A DNA stretch of 64,000 bases from Kaistella sp. (GTDB lineage Bacteria; Bacteroidota; Bacteroidia; Flavobacteriales; Weeksellaceae): positions 1 to 64,000 of the forward strand of contig JAIBEW010000009.1 in the NCBI GenBank assembly GCA_019459085.1, read 5' to 3'. Positions 40,879-49,667 of this stretch are shown here, in pieces. The position numbers and the translations under genes were made by a program. The notes beneath the pieces were generated by a model, which worked only from the letters and a program-made list of their open reading frames with translations, was not told the DNA's origin and searched no databases. Positions within the stretch are counted from its first letter, which is position 1, and every line of letters starts with the position of its first letter.

Positions 40879-42039
40879 ATGAATAATTTTAAGTACAGAA
40901 ATCCAACAAAAATACTGTTTGGTAAAGGTCAGATTGAAAATCTCTCCACAGAAATTCCGGCCAACTCAAAAATTTTAATGCTGTACGGCGGTGGAAGCAT
41001 CAAGAAAAACGGCATTTATGAGGAGGTGAAAAAAGCATTATCAGGTTATGAAGTCCTGGAATTTGGCGGCATTCCCGCAAATCCTGAATACAGCATTTTA
41101 TTGGATGCCTTGAAAGTCATTAAAGAAGAAAACATCACTTATCTTTTAGCAGTTGGTGGCGGTTCAGTAATCGACGGAACTAAATTTTTATCCGCCGCAG
41201 CTTTATACGAGGGCGAAACGCCGTGGGATTTACTGACGAATAAAAAACCGGTGACCGAAGGATTGCCTTTTGCAACTGTGTTGACACTTCCTGCGACCGG
41301 TTCTGAAATGAATTCCGGATCCGTAATTACGAGAGCGGAAACCAAAGAAAAATTGGCTTTCGGCGGACCGGGAATGTTCCCGCAGTTTTCTGTTTTGGAT
41401 CCGGGAGCCATTAAATCGATTCCACAGCGTCAGTTGGCCAACGGAATTGCAGATGCATTCACCCATGTGATGGAACAGTACATGACGTATCCCATTGGCG
41501 CAAAACTGCAGGACCGTTTTGCCGAAAGCATTATGCAGACTTTAATTGAAGTGGCGCCTGCCATTATGAAAGATCCTGCAGATGAGGAGGCAGCGTCCGA
41601 TTTTATGTGGAGCTGTACCATGGCGTTGAACGGATTGATTCAGCAGGGCGTTCCCGGAGACTGGGCAATCCACTCCATGGGACACGAATTAACAGCGATG
41701 TACGGAATTGATCACGCACGGACTTTGGCTATTTTAGCCGGAAATCATTACCGCTACAATTTTGAGACTAAAAAAGAGAAATTAGCGCAGTACGCAGAAC
41801 GCGTCTGGAAGATTACAGAAGGAACTTTAGAGGAAAAAGCTCACGCGGGAATTAACAGAACCGATGAATTCTTTAAATCTTTGGGTATTGATATTCAGTT
41901 ATCAGCGTACACGAAAGACTATTCAGAAACCGGAACTGCTGTTGCAAAACGTTTTACAGAAAGGGGTTGGTTGGGACTTGGAGAACACAAATCGCTCGCA
42001 CCTGCAGATGTTCAGAAAATCATCGAAATGAGTTACTAG
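40879..42039 (+). CDS. Iron-containing alcohol dehydrogenase (YqhD-like)
   Basis: A 386-residue type III alcohol dehydrogenase. The nucleotide-binding motif GGGSVIDGTKF and the metal region (DAFTHVMEQY, HSMGHELTAMYGIDHARTLAIL) are intact, with the metal-binding Asp and three His present. The opening FKYRNPTKILFGKGQIENL and PATGSEMNSGSVIT are typical of YqhD/BDH enzymes, NADPH-dependent reductases of short-chain and lipid-peroxidation aldehydes. In E. coli yqhD is controlled by an adjacent regulator; here a TetR gene lies 43 bp upstream in the same operon. An aldehyde-clearing role is inferred. Confidence 0.93.
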   Translation: MNNFKYRNPTKILFGKGQIENLSTEIPANSKILMLYGGGSIKKNGIYEEVKKALSGYEVLEFGGIPANPEYSILLDALKVIKEENITYLLAVGGGSVIDGTKFLSAAALYEGETPWDLLTNKKPVTEGLPFATVLTLPATGSEMNSGSVITRAETKEKLAFGGPGMFPQFSVLDPGAIKSIPQRQLANGIADAFTHVMEQYMTYPIGAKLQDRFAESIMQTLIEVAPAIMKDPADEEAASDFMWSCTMALNGLIQQGVPGDWAIHSMGHELTAMYGIDHARTLAILAGNHYRYNFETKKEKLAQYAERVWKITEGTLEEKAHAGINRTDEFFKSLGIDIQLSAYTKDYSETGTAVAKRFTERGWLGLGEHKSLAPADVQKIIEMSY

Positions 42040-42079
42040 AAGGAAAAGTCCTTAAAAATTAATAAATAAAAAAACACTT

Positions 42080-42760
42080 ATGAAAATACTGTTTGTCCTT
42101 ACTTCCCACTCAGAATTGGGAAACACCGGCGAAAAAACCGGATTCTGGATCGAAGAATTTGCAAGTCCATATTACTATTTGGTAGATAAAGGCGTGGAAG
42201 TGATTCTGGCTTCTCCAAATGGCGGTCAGCCACCGATTGATCCCACCAGCGATAAACCTGAAAATCAAACGGAATCTACGGTCAGATTTAAAGCGGACGC
42301 TGAACTTCAGGAAAAATTAGGCAAAACCCACAAACTGTCAGATGTATCCGCTAAAGATTACGACGCTGTGTTTTATCCCGGCGGACACGGACCTCTTTGG
42401 GATTTGGCCGAAAGCGCAGATTCCGCAAAACTGATCGAAAGTTTTTACAACAGCAATAAACCCGTAGCTTTTGTCTGTCATGCTCCTGCCGCTTTGAAAC
42501 ATGTGAAAAACACTTCAGGTGAACCATTGGTAAAAGGCAAGAAAGTAACAGGATTTACGAACACCGAAGAAGCTTTGGTAAAACTGACTGACGTAGTTCC
42601 GTTTTTGGTGGAAGATATGCTGAAAGAAAACGGCGGAATCTACAGTAAAGCAGGCGATTTTGAAACGTATGCTTTGGAAGACGGTTTGTTGATCACGGGT
42701 CAGAACCCCGGGTCTTCCGAAAAAGTAGCAGAACTATTACTGAATCAGCTTCAGAAATAA
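42080..42760 (+). CDS. DJ-1/PfpI family protein (type 1 glutamine amidotransferase-like)
   Basis: A 226-residue Hsp31/HchA-like protein. The conserved Glu is in NTGEKTGFWIEEF, and the nucleophile Cys is in VAFVCHAPAALKH (Cys-His), with DYDAVFYPGGHGPLWDL typical of the family. Such proteins act on glyoxal or methylglyoxal, as deglycases or glyoxalases, or as chaperones. It ends the TetR operon, 40 bp after the alcohol dehydrogenase, and is followed by a strong terminator. Its presence beside an aldehyde reductase supports an electrophile-defence operon. Confidence 0.9.
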   Translation: MKILFVLTSHSELGNTGEKTGFWIEEFASPYYYLVDKGVEVILASPNGGQPPIDPTSDKPENQTESTVRFKADAELQEKLGKTHKLSDVSAKDYDAVFYPGGHGPLWDLAESADSAKLIESFYNSNKPVAFVCHAPAALKHVKNTSGEPLVKGKKVTGFTNTEEALVKLTDVVPFLVEDMLKENGGIYSKAGDFETYALEDGLLITGQNPGSSEKVAELLLNQLQK

Positions 42761-42790
42761 AACCGGTTTAGATTCGGTCGATGAATAAAT

Positions 42791-42825
42791 GTTCCAAAGT
42801 GATTTTCGCTTTGGAACTTTTTTTT
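42791..42825 (+). terminator. Intrinsic terminator of the TetR operon
   Basis: Perfect 9-bp stem GTTCCAAAG / CTTTGGAAC with a 9-nt loop, followed by eight T. The 228 bp after it, up to 43053, show no gene. Confidence 0.9.
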
Positions 42826-43053
42826 GAAAGGTAAAAATCAGTTTTCCTCTCTATAATCACCGCGACCTGCAATGCGCGAAACCGAAGTGGCAACCTAATT
42901 TAAAAAGTTATCATATACCAACATTCATTTTTATCGTGTCTTATATTTTAAACCTGAGTGAGATATATCATTTTTGATCATCAATATGGGTTGTAATTTT
43001 ACTGGTGAAAATAAAGTATTTCAGAAATAATCAATTTTTAAAATAATATTACC

Positions 43054-44355
43054 ATGAAAAAGCTTGTACTTTTTTTGACAATGACGATTCTAGGATTATC
43101 ATGCACTATTTATGGACAGGGTACCTGGACTCTGCAGACCAACCCGACTACAGCTCCCGGTCAGTCCATGCAGTTTGTGAGTGTAACAGAAGGGTGGATT
43201 AATTTAGATACGAATCAACTCTTACATACAACCAATGGCGGTACGGTGTGGAATATTGTGACACCAAACACTACTGATGTTACATGGGGTGCGGACGCAC
43301 CGGGTTCCCGACTCAGTTTTATAAATGCCTCTACTGGATGGGTTCTCAAAAATTTTGGAGACATCGACTCCCCTTCACTCGGCGCTGTTTTATATAAAAC
43401 CACCAATGGCGGCACGACCTGGACCAGAACGGTTCTTTCTACTACCCTCGGGGATGTAGGTATTCAGGTACAGTTTATCGATGCCAATACCGGTTGGATT
43501 CTTTTGTATAATATGAATACCGGTACCCCAATCTTTTTGAAAACGACCAACGGGGGAGCCACTTGGGTGCCTACCAATGGTGGAGGTATTTTTTACTATC
43601 TGAATGCAACTACTGGTTATGCATTTTCTGCAGGTCCGAGTTTACCGCCTCCTTACACGATCTCTAAAACGACCGACGGCGGAGCAAGCTGGACTACCAT
43701 TTATACCGATACTCTTCCGGGCGCGCTTACTGCAATACAGTTTATAGATGCTAATCAGGGTTGGGTAGTTGGTGACAATGGAAAAATACTGAAAACAATA
43801 AACGGGGGCACCACCTGGACACCCATTACGCCTCCCTCTTCTACAAATTATACCGATCTGTTGGTAAACTTTGTGGACATTAATACCGGTTGGATTGCTG
43901 CCCGGGACAATAATCAGTTTTTCATGCTGCATACTACAAATGGCGGAAATACCTGGACTCAACAAATGCTTCCTTTCGGCGCAAAAGTATACAGCGCTTA
44001 TTTTTGGGATGCCAACAATGGATGGGCTGCATCAGACTGGAATTCAACTTCACCGGCTCAAATTGCACGCTACACCAATACAGGACTTGGCGTAATTGAG
44101 GTTGGCGACTCAAAAAATGACCTCGTACTCTATCCTAATCCAAATAATGGTACTTTCAGATTCAATCTTGAAAGTGTGAAAGAGTCATTGCAGGTTGAAA
44201 TTTATGATACCGCCGGAAACAGAGTATTTGAAAATAAGATGGAAAAAGGTGAGAATCTGGTTGAGTTTAAACCTCAAAACAGCGGGCTTTATTTCGTAGC
44301 TATCAAAGTCGGAGAAAAAATATACTACAAAAAAATTATCGTTAAAAAGGAATAA
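43054..44355 (+). CDS. Secreted Ycf48/BNR-repeat-like protein with T9SS sorting domain
   Basis: A 433-residue protein: a signal peptide (residues 1-about 21, LSCTIYGQ), a beta-propeller of repeated TTNGGTTWT-type units (at least six, e.g. TTNGGTVWNIV, TTNGGTTWTRT, TTNGGATWVPT, TTDGGASWTTI, TINGGTTWTPI, TTNGGNTWTQQ) as in Ycf48-like/BNR proteins, and a C-terminal type IX sorting domain with YPNPNNGTFRF and KIYYKKIIVKK. Such proteins are secreted by T9SS and bound to the cell surface or released. The role is unknown; photosynthesis is not implied. It stands alone, upstream flanked by the TetR operon terminator. Confidence 0.92.
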   Translation: MKKLVLFLTMTILGLSCTIYGQGTWTLQTNPTTAPGQSMQFVSVTEGWINLDTNQLLHTTNGGTVWNIVTPNTTDVTWGADAPGSRLSFINASTGWVLKNFGDIDSPSLGAVLYKTTNGGTTWTRTVLSTTLGDVGIQVQFIDANTGWILLYNMNTGTPIFLKTTNGGATWVPTNGGGIFYYLNATTGYAFSAGPSLPPPYTISKTTDGGASWTTIYTDTLPGALTAIQFIDANQGWVVGDNGKILKTINGGTTWTPITPPSSTNYTDLLVNFVDINTGWIAARDNNQFFMLHTTNGGNTWTQQMLPFGAKVYSAYFWDANNGWAASDWNSTSPAQIARYTNTGLGVIEVGDSKNDLVLYPNPNNGTFRFNLESVKESLQVEIYDTAGNRVFENKMEKGENLVEFKPQNSGLYFVAIKVGEKIYYKKIIVKKE

Positions 44356-44470
44356 GAGGCATTGCAGTTTCCTGTTCCGGCCACCGTGGTGTTTTACGAA
44401 AATGCCGCGGTTTTCTTTTATCTTAATATGAAAGACCGTTTCGCATGCTTTTAAATCCGCGGAGAGAATT

Positions 44471-45295
44471 CTATTTAGTATTTTTTTTGATGAAATTATG
44501 AGTTTCTGTAAATCGGTTGCTCCAGGGCCAGAAATACTGCAGGATCATTGGGATATGGCTTTTATTGATCATCACAGGTTGTACGTCCGGTTGAAATTCG
44601 TGCAGCTTTTTCAGAAAACGCTTATTCGCCGTTTTAATAGAAGGATAGGTTTTGGAACCGACATAGATGAGAAAGGGCGGCGAATGCTCCGTCAGAAAAT
44701 AAACAGGGGAGGCTTCATGCCATTTTTGCGGATCCCTGCTCCAGGTCTTCACATAATCGTTATGGTTCTTGGGTGGATTTCTTTCCAGATAGTATTTCAT
44801 ATCGATTCCGGCGGCATCATTTAAAATAATCCCTGAGATGGAATGGTTGGGAATCCCGAATTTTGGATTCAAAACCGCCGATGCGATTAACTGTCCGCCT
44901 GCCGAATGTCCGGTGACAAAAAGCTGGGTTTTATCGCCGTGAAACGTTTCGATATTTTCCTGTACCCATTGGATGGCCGCGGCCATCTCAGTGGTCATTT
45001 GATCCACATTGGCTTCCGGACTTAAAGTATATTCCGGAATTACCGTCACCACGTCTTTCTTTGCGAAATTCCGCCCGAAAAAGCCGTAGGTGTTTTTGTT
45101 GCCGGAGTTCCAGTTTCCGCCGTGAACAAAGATCAGTACGGGGAGTTTCTTATTTTCGGAATGATTCGGAACAAAAATATTGAGTTTAAGATCTTTCTTT
45201 TGTGCAGACTGACCATAAACCACATCTTTATGTTTTACAGATTGGCAACCGATTAAGAATAAAAAGCCGAAACAGAGGTAATAGATTTTGCGCAT
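44471..45295 (-). CDS. Alpha/beta hydrolase lipoprotein (esterase-type)
   Basis: A 274-residue lipoprotein (lipobox FLIGC, Cys at 17) with an alpha/beta hydrolase domain of the carboxylesterase/BD-FAE type. The oxyanion segment HGGNWNSGNKN follows VLIFVHGGNW; the nucleophile elbow is VTGHSAGGQL (G-x-S-x-G). A catalytic Asp and His are expected further on, in the segments FLIYVGSKTYPSI and MINKSHIPMIL (H in SHIP). The probable substrate is an ester at the outer membrane or surface. The gene seems to stand alone. Confidence 0.88.
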   Translation of the reverse strand: MRKIYYLCFGFLFLIGCQSVKHKDVVYGQSAQKKDLKLNIFVPNHSENKKLPVLIFVHGGNWNSGNKNTYGFFGRNFAKKDVVTVIPEYTLSPEANVDQMTTEMAAAIQWVQENIETFHGDKTQLFVTGHSAGGQLIASAVLNPKFGIPNHSISGIILNDAAGIDMKYYLERNPPKNHNDYVKTWSRDPQKWHEASPVYFLTEHSPPFLIYVGSKTYPSIKTANKRFLKKLHEFQPDVQPVMINKSHIPMILQYFWPWSNRFTETHNFIKKNTK

Positions 45296-45524
45296 GTCTA
45301 AAAATACGGGAAATCTCTGAATTTGGTTTTATTAGCGGGGAAACGAAAACGCCCACGAAGCGATCCGTCCTTTAGAATTGCGGCTTGCGGCCTTAACCGT
45401 GACTTTAACTTGGATAAACCGGTTGGTGTAAAAGTAATTTTTAGAAGTGCTGAAATAGGAAGAATTTAAAGGGCGATGCGATCACCTCAATTAATTTTTT
45501 TTTTGTTGAAAAAATTTAAAAAGC

Positions 45525-46169
45525 CTAAAAGGTTTTTGCACCTTCATTTAGTAAGGTTGAAGTAGTAGATTTCGTCTGCAATGATTGTTTCTTTTTTGAA
45601 AATTCGTGTTTGGTATCCAAATCTTTCCAAATTAAATTTTCTTCTGCATCCCGGTTCGCTTTTACGCCAAACGAACAAGTGCAACCAAAACCTTCGCAGG
45701 TGCAGTTTTCGTGCGGTAATATGTTCATATGCAGGAAGTCCTTTAAGGCGATGCATCTGCCTTGATCATTCATGCAAACAGCACAAGAATCTTTAGCGGT
45801 AATAATTACAACATTCATATCAAGCGCGTGATTGTGATTTAGCATAAGTTCATAAGACTGTTTCTTCGCCTCTACCGATTGTTTCTTTAATTCAAAAACG
45901 CCTTTCCCATTCTCATATTTAAATCGGAAAATTGCCATTTCGAAGTAAGTTCTTGACTGAGCGTCAAAATTACTTTCCTGCCTTAAAATATGCTTATTGA
46001 ACTGAGACCAAACAAAGTCGAGAAGTGCCCTTAAGTTGAATTTTGCCACATTGTAATCGCCAAAGTCCAGTTCAAGTTCGTCATTGGGAACACCTAACTG
46101 TTGTAATTTGAGAAAGGTTGCTTTTTTTATCTGGTTAAACTCTTTCTCTAATTTTTTTTGATCATCCAT
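45525..46169 (-). CDS. Orphan Cys-rich protein with a phage head-protein-like metal motif
   Basis: A 214-residue protein not recognised with certainty. The N-terminal half is helical. From residue about 127 it has SCAVCMNDQGRCIALKDFL, then ILPHENCTCEGFGCTC. Cys-x2-Cys ... Pro-His-x-Asn-Cys-x-Cys is the pattern of the Mu gpF-like (minor head protein) domain, which is also found in some toxins, but the rest of the protein does not look like that family. No phage genes are nearby. It may be a remnant or an independent zinc-binding protein. The C-terminal tail is rich in Lys, Ser and Thr. Confidence 0.5.
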   Translation of the reverse strand: MDDQKKLEKEFNQIKKATFLKLQQLGVPNDELELDFGDYNVAKFNLRALLDFVWSQFNKHILRQESNFDAQSRTYFEMAIFRFKYENGKGVFELKKQSVEAKKQSYELMLNHNHALDMNVVIITAKDSCAVCMNDQGRCIALKDFLHMNILPHENCTCEGFGCTCSFGVKANRDAEENLIWKDLDTKHEFSKKKQSLQTKSTTSTLLNEGAKTF

Positions 46170-46395
46170 AATATGTTTATTTTAATTCAGACCTTAATCA
46201 TCATGCATTTTTCTGCTTAAGCGAAACCACATCGTTGCAGTGGGAATCCTGACAAAAGTGCTGTACTCACCACCACTAGTAAAAATGTTGGAGATACAGA
46301 TGAGGTTATGATGCAAGTTTTAAAGATAAACAATTTACAGAATTCCGCAAATTCGATCTGACCGTTCCGAACAAAGGTCGAAGATCGGAGCCAAA

Positions 46396-46422
46396 AAACG
46401 CCCCGCAATTTGCGGGGCGTTT
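46396..46422 (-). terminator. Strong terminator of the M23 peptidase gene
   Basis: Near-perfect 13-bp stem AAACGCCCCGCAA / TTGCGGGGCGTTT. On the minus strand it is followed by a run of T, so it stops the transcript from the M23 gene (stop at 46442). Confidence 0.88.
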
Positions 46423-46441
46423 CACTCTTTATTTCAAACGC

Positions 46442-47395
46442 TTATAAATTCATAAAAAGTTTCGGATTCACCGGCCTGTTATTTTTATGCACTTCGTAAT
46501 GAAGATGCGGCCCTGTTGATCGCCCTGAATTTCCGGATCTGGCAATGACCTGGTTTACTTTGATCACATCATTGGTCTTCACCAGAAGTTCAGAAAGATG
46601 TCCGTAAAGGGTAGCGAGACCGTTTCCGTGTGACACAATCACGCAGTTTCCGTAGCCGCCTTTTGTTCCGGCAAAGATTACGGTTCCCGACGCGGCGCAT
46701 CTTACATCAGAACCGTACGGAACTGCAATGTCGAGACCTTTGTGAAACTGCATCTGGTCGGGTTCCGCCGGTGCATTGTCTGCAGTTTGTACCACCGATT
46801 TGCTGGAAACGGTGGCTGCATTGGTGCTTTTTACCACCGTCACTTCTTTAATGACTTTCCCGAGGCTGTCTTTAATCTGAACCACTTCAGTAACAGGTTT
46901 TACATCGGTATTTGCTAAAGGAACAGTTGGTTTTACCGAAGCCAGCATTACTTTTTTAAAAGGAATCGGATTCTTTCGGGTGCCGAAATTGGAAGAAATG
47001 TAGCCGTCGGTCGGCAAACCCAGCGGAACCTGCTGCAGTTTGTTCTGAAGGTCTACTAAATATTGGCTATAACGGTTGCTCTGTTTGGCAAGATACACCG
47101 AGTTTGAAATGCTGTCCTGCGCAAGAATCGCGATTTTTCCGTCGGTAATATTTTTGGAAGCGAGAAAGGAATTCAGCTCCCGTACGGTATTGTCGACCAA
47201 CGAAAGGTCGGTCTTTATTTTCTGATAATCTACACTGTCTTTCTGGGTATTGATCTGCACGAGGTTCACTTCGTAGGACTTGTCATTTTTTTTGGAAAAT
47301 AGTTTTGCCAGAAGCAATCCCTGTATAAAAACCACGGCTAAAAGTCCGCCCAAAATCAGATTGATGTTCTTTTTATTCTTTAAATAACTTTTCAT
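46442..47395 (-). CDS. M23 family peptidase, membrane-anchored
   Basis: A 317-residue protein with one N-terminal membrane segment (residues about 12-32), a coiled-coil-like middle part and a C-terminal LytM domain. The zinc motifs are HKGLDIAVPYGSDV (H-x3-D) and STGPHLHYEVHKN (H-x-H), both intact, so it should be an active endopeptidase of peptidoglycan or related wall material, acting in the periplasm. The gene has a predicted promoter at 47431-47438 and a strong terminator after it. Confidence 0.93.
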   Translation of the reverse strand: MKSYLKNKKNINLILGGLLAVVFIQGLLLAKLFSKKNDKSYEVNLVQINTQKDSVDYQKIKTDLSLVDNTVRELNSFLASKNITDGKIAILAQDSISNSVYLAKQSNRYSQYLVDLQNKLQQVPLGLPTDGYISSNFGTRKNPIPFKKVMLASVKPTVPLANTDVKPVTEVVQIKDSLGKVIKEVTVVKSTNAATVSSKSVVQTADNAPAEPDQMQFHKGLDIAVPYGSDVRCAASGTVIFAGTKGGYGNCVIVSHGNGLATLYGHLSELLVKTNDVIKVNQVIARSGNSGRSTGPHLHYEVHKNNRPVNPKLFMNL

Positions 47396-47430
47396 TTCTT
47401 GTTTTTAGCGTTACGGTAAGTTTGAGGCTG

Positions 47431-47438
47431 CAAAAATA
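47431..47438 (-). promoter_or_regulatory. Predicted -7 box for the M23 peptidase gene
   Basis: Minus strand reads TATTTTTG, 35 bp before the start at 47395. Confidence 0.45.
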
Positions 47439-47582
47439 ATCAAAATGTTGAAAACCGAAACACAGGTTCAATAAAACGCAGATTTTGACTTAAAATTACC
47501 GTGTTCAGCGTTAAATTTTTCATAAAAAAAGGTGACGCAGCCATTTCAATATGAAAAGGTTTTTTTCACCGTAACACTTTTG

Positions 47583-47590
47583 TATATTTG
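47583..47590 (+). promoter_or_regulatory. Predicted -7 box for gpsA
   Basis: TATATTTG fits TAnnTTTG, 17 bp before the ATG at 47608. Confidence 0.5.
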
Positions 47591-47607
47591 TATTTCAAGG
47601 AAATATT

Positions 47608-48606
47608 ATGACAAAAAAGGGTGACCAGAAAGTAGGGGTAGTAGGGAGCGGAAGTTTTGCCACAGCCATTGTAAAAATGCTTTTGGAAAACTGCAAAACG
47701 GTGCACTGGTGCGTTCGGAATGAATTTGTGAAAGGCGCCATCCAGCTCAGAGGCCACAATCCAACCTACCTCACTTCGGTAAGTTTCAATGTCAAAAATC
47801 TGGTGCTCACGACCGATATCAACGAACTGGTTTCTGAGTGTGATATTATAGTTCTGGCAACGCCTTCGATTTACCTTTCGGATACGCTCGACAAAATGAC
47901 CTGCGATTACACCAATAAAATCTTCGTTTCGGCCATCAAAGGAATTGTGCCGAAAGTGAACGATGTAGTCGCGCATTATCTTCGCGATGAGTTCAAGATT
48001 GGGTTCCGCAGTCAGGCCGTTATTGCAGGACCGTGTCATGCAGAAGAGGTCGCGATGGAAAGACTTTCTTACCTCACCATTGCCACGGTTGAGGAAAATC
48101 AGAAGATGCTGAACAGCATGTTTTCGTCCCATTTTATTAAAGTGAATTCAAGTGTGGACATTCTCGGAAACGAGTACAGCGCAATCCTTAAAAATATTTA
48201 CGCCATTGGTGCCGGAATTGCGAGCGGACTCGGGTACGGCGATAACTTTACGGCGGTTTTTGTTTCCAATGCCATCCGCGAAATGGAGGTTTTTCTTGAA
48301 AGTATTTATGAAGCTCCGCGCGATGTGAATGAAAGTGCTTATGTGGGCGACCTTTTGGTTACTGCGTATTCACTTTTTTCGAGAAACCGGAGTTTAGGCA
48401 ACCTGATCGGTAAAGGATATACGGTGAAATCCGCTATCCAGTCGATGAACATGATTGCAGAAGGTTATTATGCGGCAGATTCCATTTACTGCACGGCGAA
48501 AAGCAAGAAAATGAAGACTCCCATCATCAACACGATTTATGAGATTCTTTATGAAGAGAAAAGTGCAGAAAAACTCTTTCAGAAACTCACCGCGAAACTG
48601 AATTAA
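47608..48606 (+). CDS. gpsA: Glycerol-3-phosphate dehydrogenase [NAD(P)+]
   Basis: Makes sn-glycerol-3-phosphate from dihydroxyacetone phosphate for phospholipid synthesis. The 332-residue protein has the N-terminal dinucleotide-binding motif VGVVGSGSFATAIVKML (G-x-G-x3-A), the motif VIAGPCHAEEV, and the active-site segment NEYSAILKNIYAIGAGIASGLGYGDN, with the catalytic Lys in LKNIYAI. Length fits (320-345). It is the first of three closely spaced plus-strand genes, followed 41 bp later by the gene at 48648. Confidence 0.95.
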   Translation: MTKKGDQKVGVVGSGSFATAIVKMLLENCKTVHWCVRNEFVKGAIQLRGHNPTYLTSVSFNVKNLVLTTDINELVSECDIIVLATPSIYLSDTLDKMTCDYTNKIFVSAIKGIVPKVNDVVAHYLRDEFKIGFRSQAVIAGPCHAEEVAMERLSYLTIATVEENQKMLNSMFSSHFIKVNSSVDILGNEYSAILKNIYAIGAGIASGLGYGDNFTAVFVSNAIREMEVFLESIYEAPRDVNESAYVGDLLVTAYSLFSRNRSLGNLIGKGYTVKSAIQSMNMIAEGYYAADSIYCTAKSKKMKTPIINTIYEILYEEKSAEKLFQKLTAKLN

Positions 48607-48647
48607 CCGGAGTTTAAAATCCGGGCTCATCATCATCCATCACCATC

Positions 48648-49037
48648 ATGGAAACCGTTACCAAACCAAAAATTGCAGAAGAAATTCTGGAAGCCCTTCG
48701 GACTCAGGTAGAGGAGGAGAAGCAGGTCATTGTGCACTGCTGTTTTCCGGCGACTCCTTTTTTTGGAAATCTGATCAGGATTTGGCGTTCAACCGTGCTG
48801 ATTGACCGTAACTCCGGCCACCGTTCCCATCTCATCCACACCGAAAATATTGCTGTTTTTCCTGATTGGACGGAAGTTCCGGTAATGAAGGATTACTGGT
48901 TTACGCTCATTTTCTCGGGTCTTCCACGTGACTGCAAAAATTTTGATCTGAAAGAAGAAATTCCGGAAGAAGACGGCTTCTATGTTCCCGATATCAAGAG
49001 AAACGCAACAGATATTTACAGAATTATAGTCAGTTAA
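48648..49037 (+). CDS. Conserved protein of unknown function
   Basis: A 129-residue soluble protein with no signal peptide. It has a helical N-terminus and a beta-rich rest with strands such as VIVHCCFPATPFFGNLIRIWRSTVLID and RSHLIHTENIAVFPDWTEV. I do not recognise the family. It lies 41 bp after gpsA and 13 bp before the DUF1684 gene and so is likely transcribed with them. A CATCATC-rich stretch covers the 20 bases before its start. Confidence 0.6.
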   Translation: METVTKPKIAEEILEALRTQVEEEKQVIVHCCFPATPFFGNLIRIWRSTVLIDRNSGHRSHLIHTENIAVFPDWTEVPVMKDYWFTLIFSGLPRDCKNFDLKEEIPEEDGFYVPDIKRNATDIYRIIVS

Positions 49038-49050
49038 AATACGTAATCCC

Positions 49051-49665
49051 ATGAAAAAACTCACCGTCTTATTTCTGCTGATGAGCGTTTTCGCATTTTC
49101 ACAATCCGCGAAAAAACATCTTTCAGACATTCAAAAATTTCAGGTTGAACTTAACCGCGAATATAAAGATGCTGAGGAATCACCTCTGCGCGGAGACAGT
49201 TTTAGGGATTTTAAAGGGCTTCCGTTCTTTCCTGTCAATTTGAAGTACCGCGTAACTGCAAAATTCATCAAAACAGAAAATGCAGTGCCATTTCAAATCC
49301 AGACTTCCTCAGGCAAGACAAAGCCATACAGAGAATACGGAAAAGCGACCTTCAAGCTAGACAGTAAGGAATATACACTAACTCTTTTCCAAAGTTTGGG
49401 GCTTATTACACAGAAAGGGTATGAGGATTATCTTTTTCTGCCTTTCCGCGATGCTACCAACGGCAAAGAAACATACGGCGGCGGAAAATATATGGATCTA
49501 AGGATCCCGAAAGGGAAGGAAATTATTCTGGATTTCAATAAATCCTATCAGCCCTTCTGCGCGTATAATGCTTATGATTACAGCTGTCCCGTTGTGCCGG
49601 AAGAAAATACTTTACCGGTAAAGATAGAAGCTGGCGTGATGTATAACGATGTATATCACCATTAG
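49051..49665 (+). CDS. DUF1684 domain-containing secreted protein
   Basis: A 204-residue protein with a signal peptide (MKKLTVLFLLMSVFAFSQ) and the DUF1684 features: LRGDSFRDFKGLPFFPVNLKYRVTA, YGKATFKLDSKEYTLTLFQ, YLFLPFRDATNGKETYGGGKYMDLRIPKGKEIILDFNKSYQPFCAYNAYDYSCPVVPEENTLPVKIEAGV. The two Cys near the end are typical. The role is unknown. It is the last gene of the gpsA group, convergent with recO with only 2 bp between the stop codons. Confidence 0.92.
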   Translation: MKKLTVLFLLMSVFAFSQSAKKHLSDIQKFQVELNREYKDAEESPLRGDSFRDFKGLPFFPVNLKYRVTAKFIKTENAVPFQIQTSSGKTKPYREYGKATFKLDSKEYTLTLFQSLGLITQKGYEDYLFLPFRDATNGKETYGGGKYMDLRIPKGKEIILDFNKSYQPFCAYNAYDYSCPVVPEENTLPVKIEAGVMYNDVYHH

Positions 49666-49667
49666 CA

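Noticed and set aside
43054-44355. Photosystem II assembly (Ycf48) function for the BNR-repeat protein.
   Set aside because: The propeller repeats resemble Ycf48, but the T9SS sorting domain and the heterotrophic setting make it a generic secreted propeller protein.
45525-46169. Prophage region around the Mu gpF-like motif.
   Set aside because: No capsid, portal, terminase, integrase or tail gene is found within several kilobases on either side.
46217-46408. A 63-codon minus-strand frame between the Cys-rich gene and the M23 gene.
   Set aside because: It overlaps the terminator hairpin and has no recognisable features; the region 46170-46441 seems to be non-coding.
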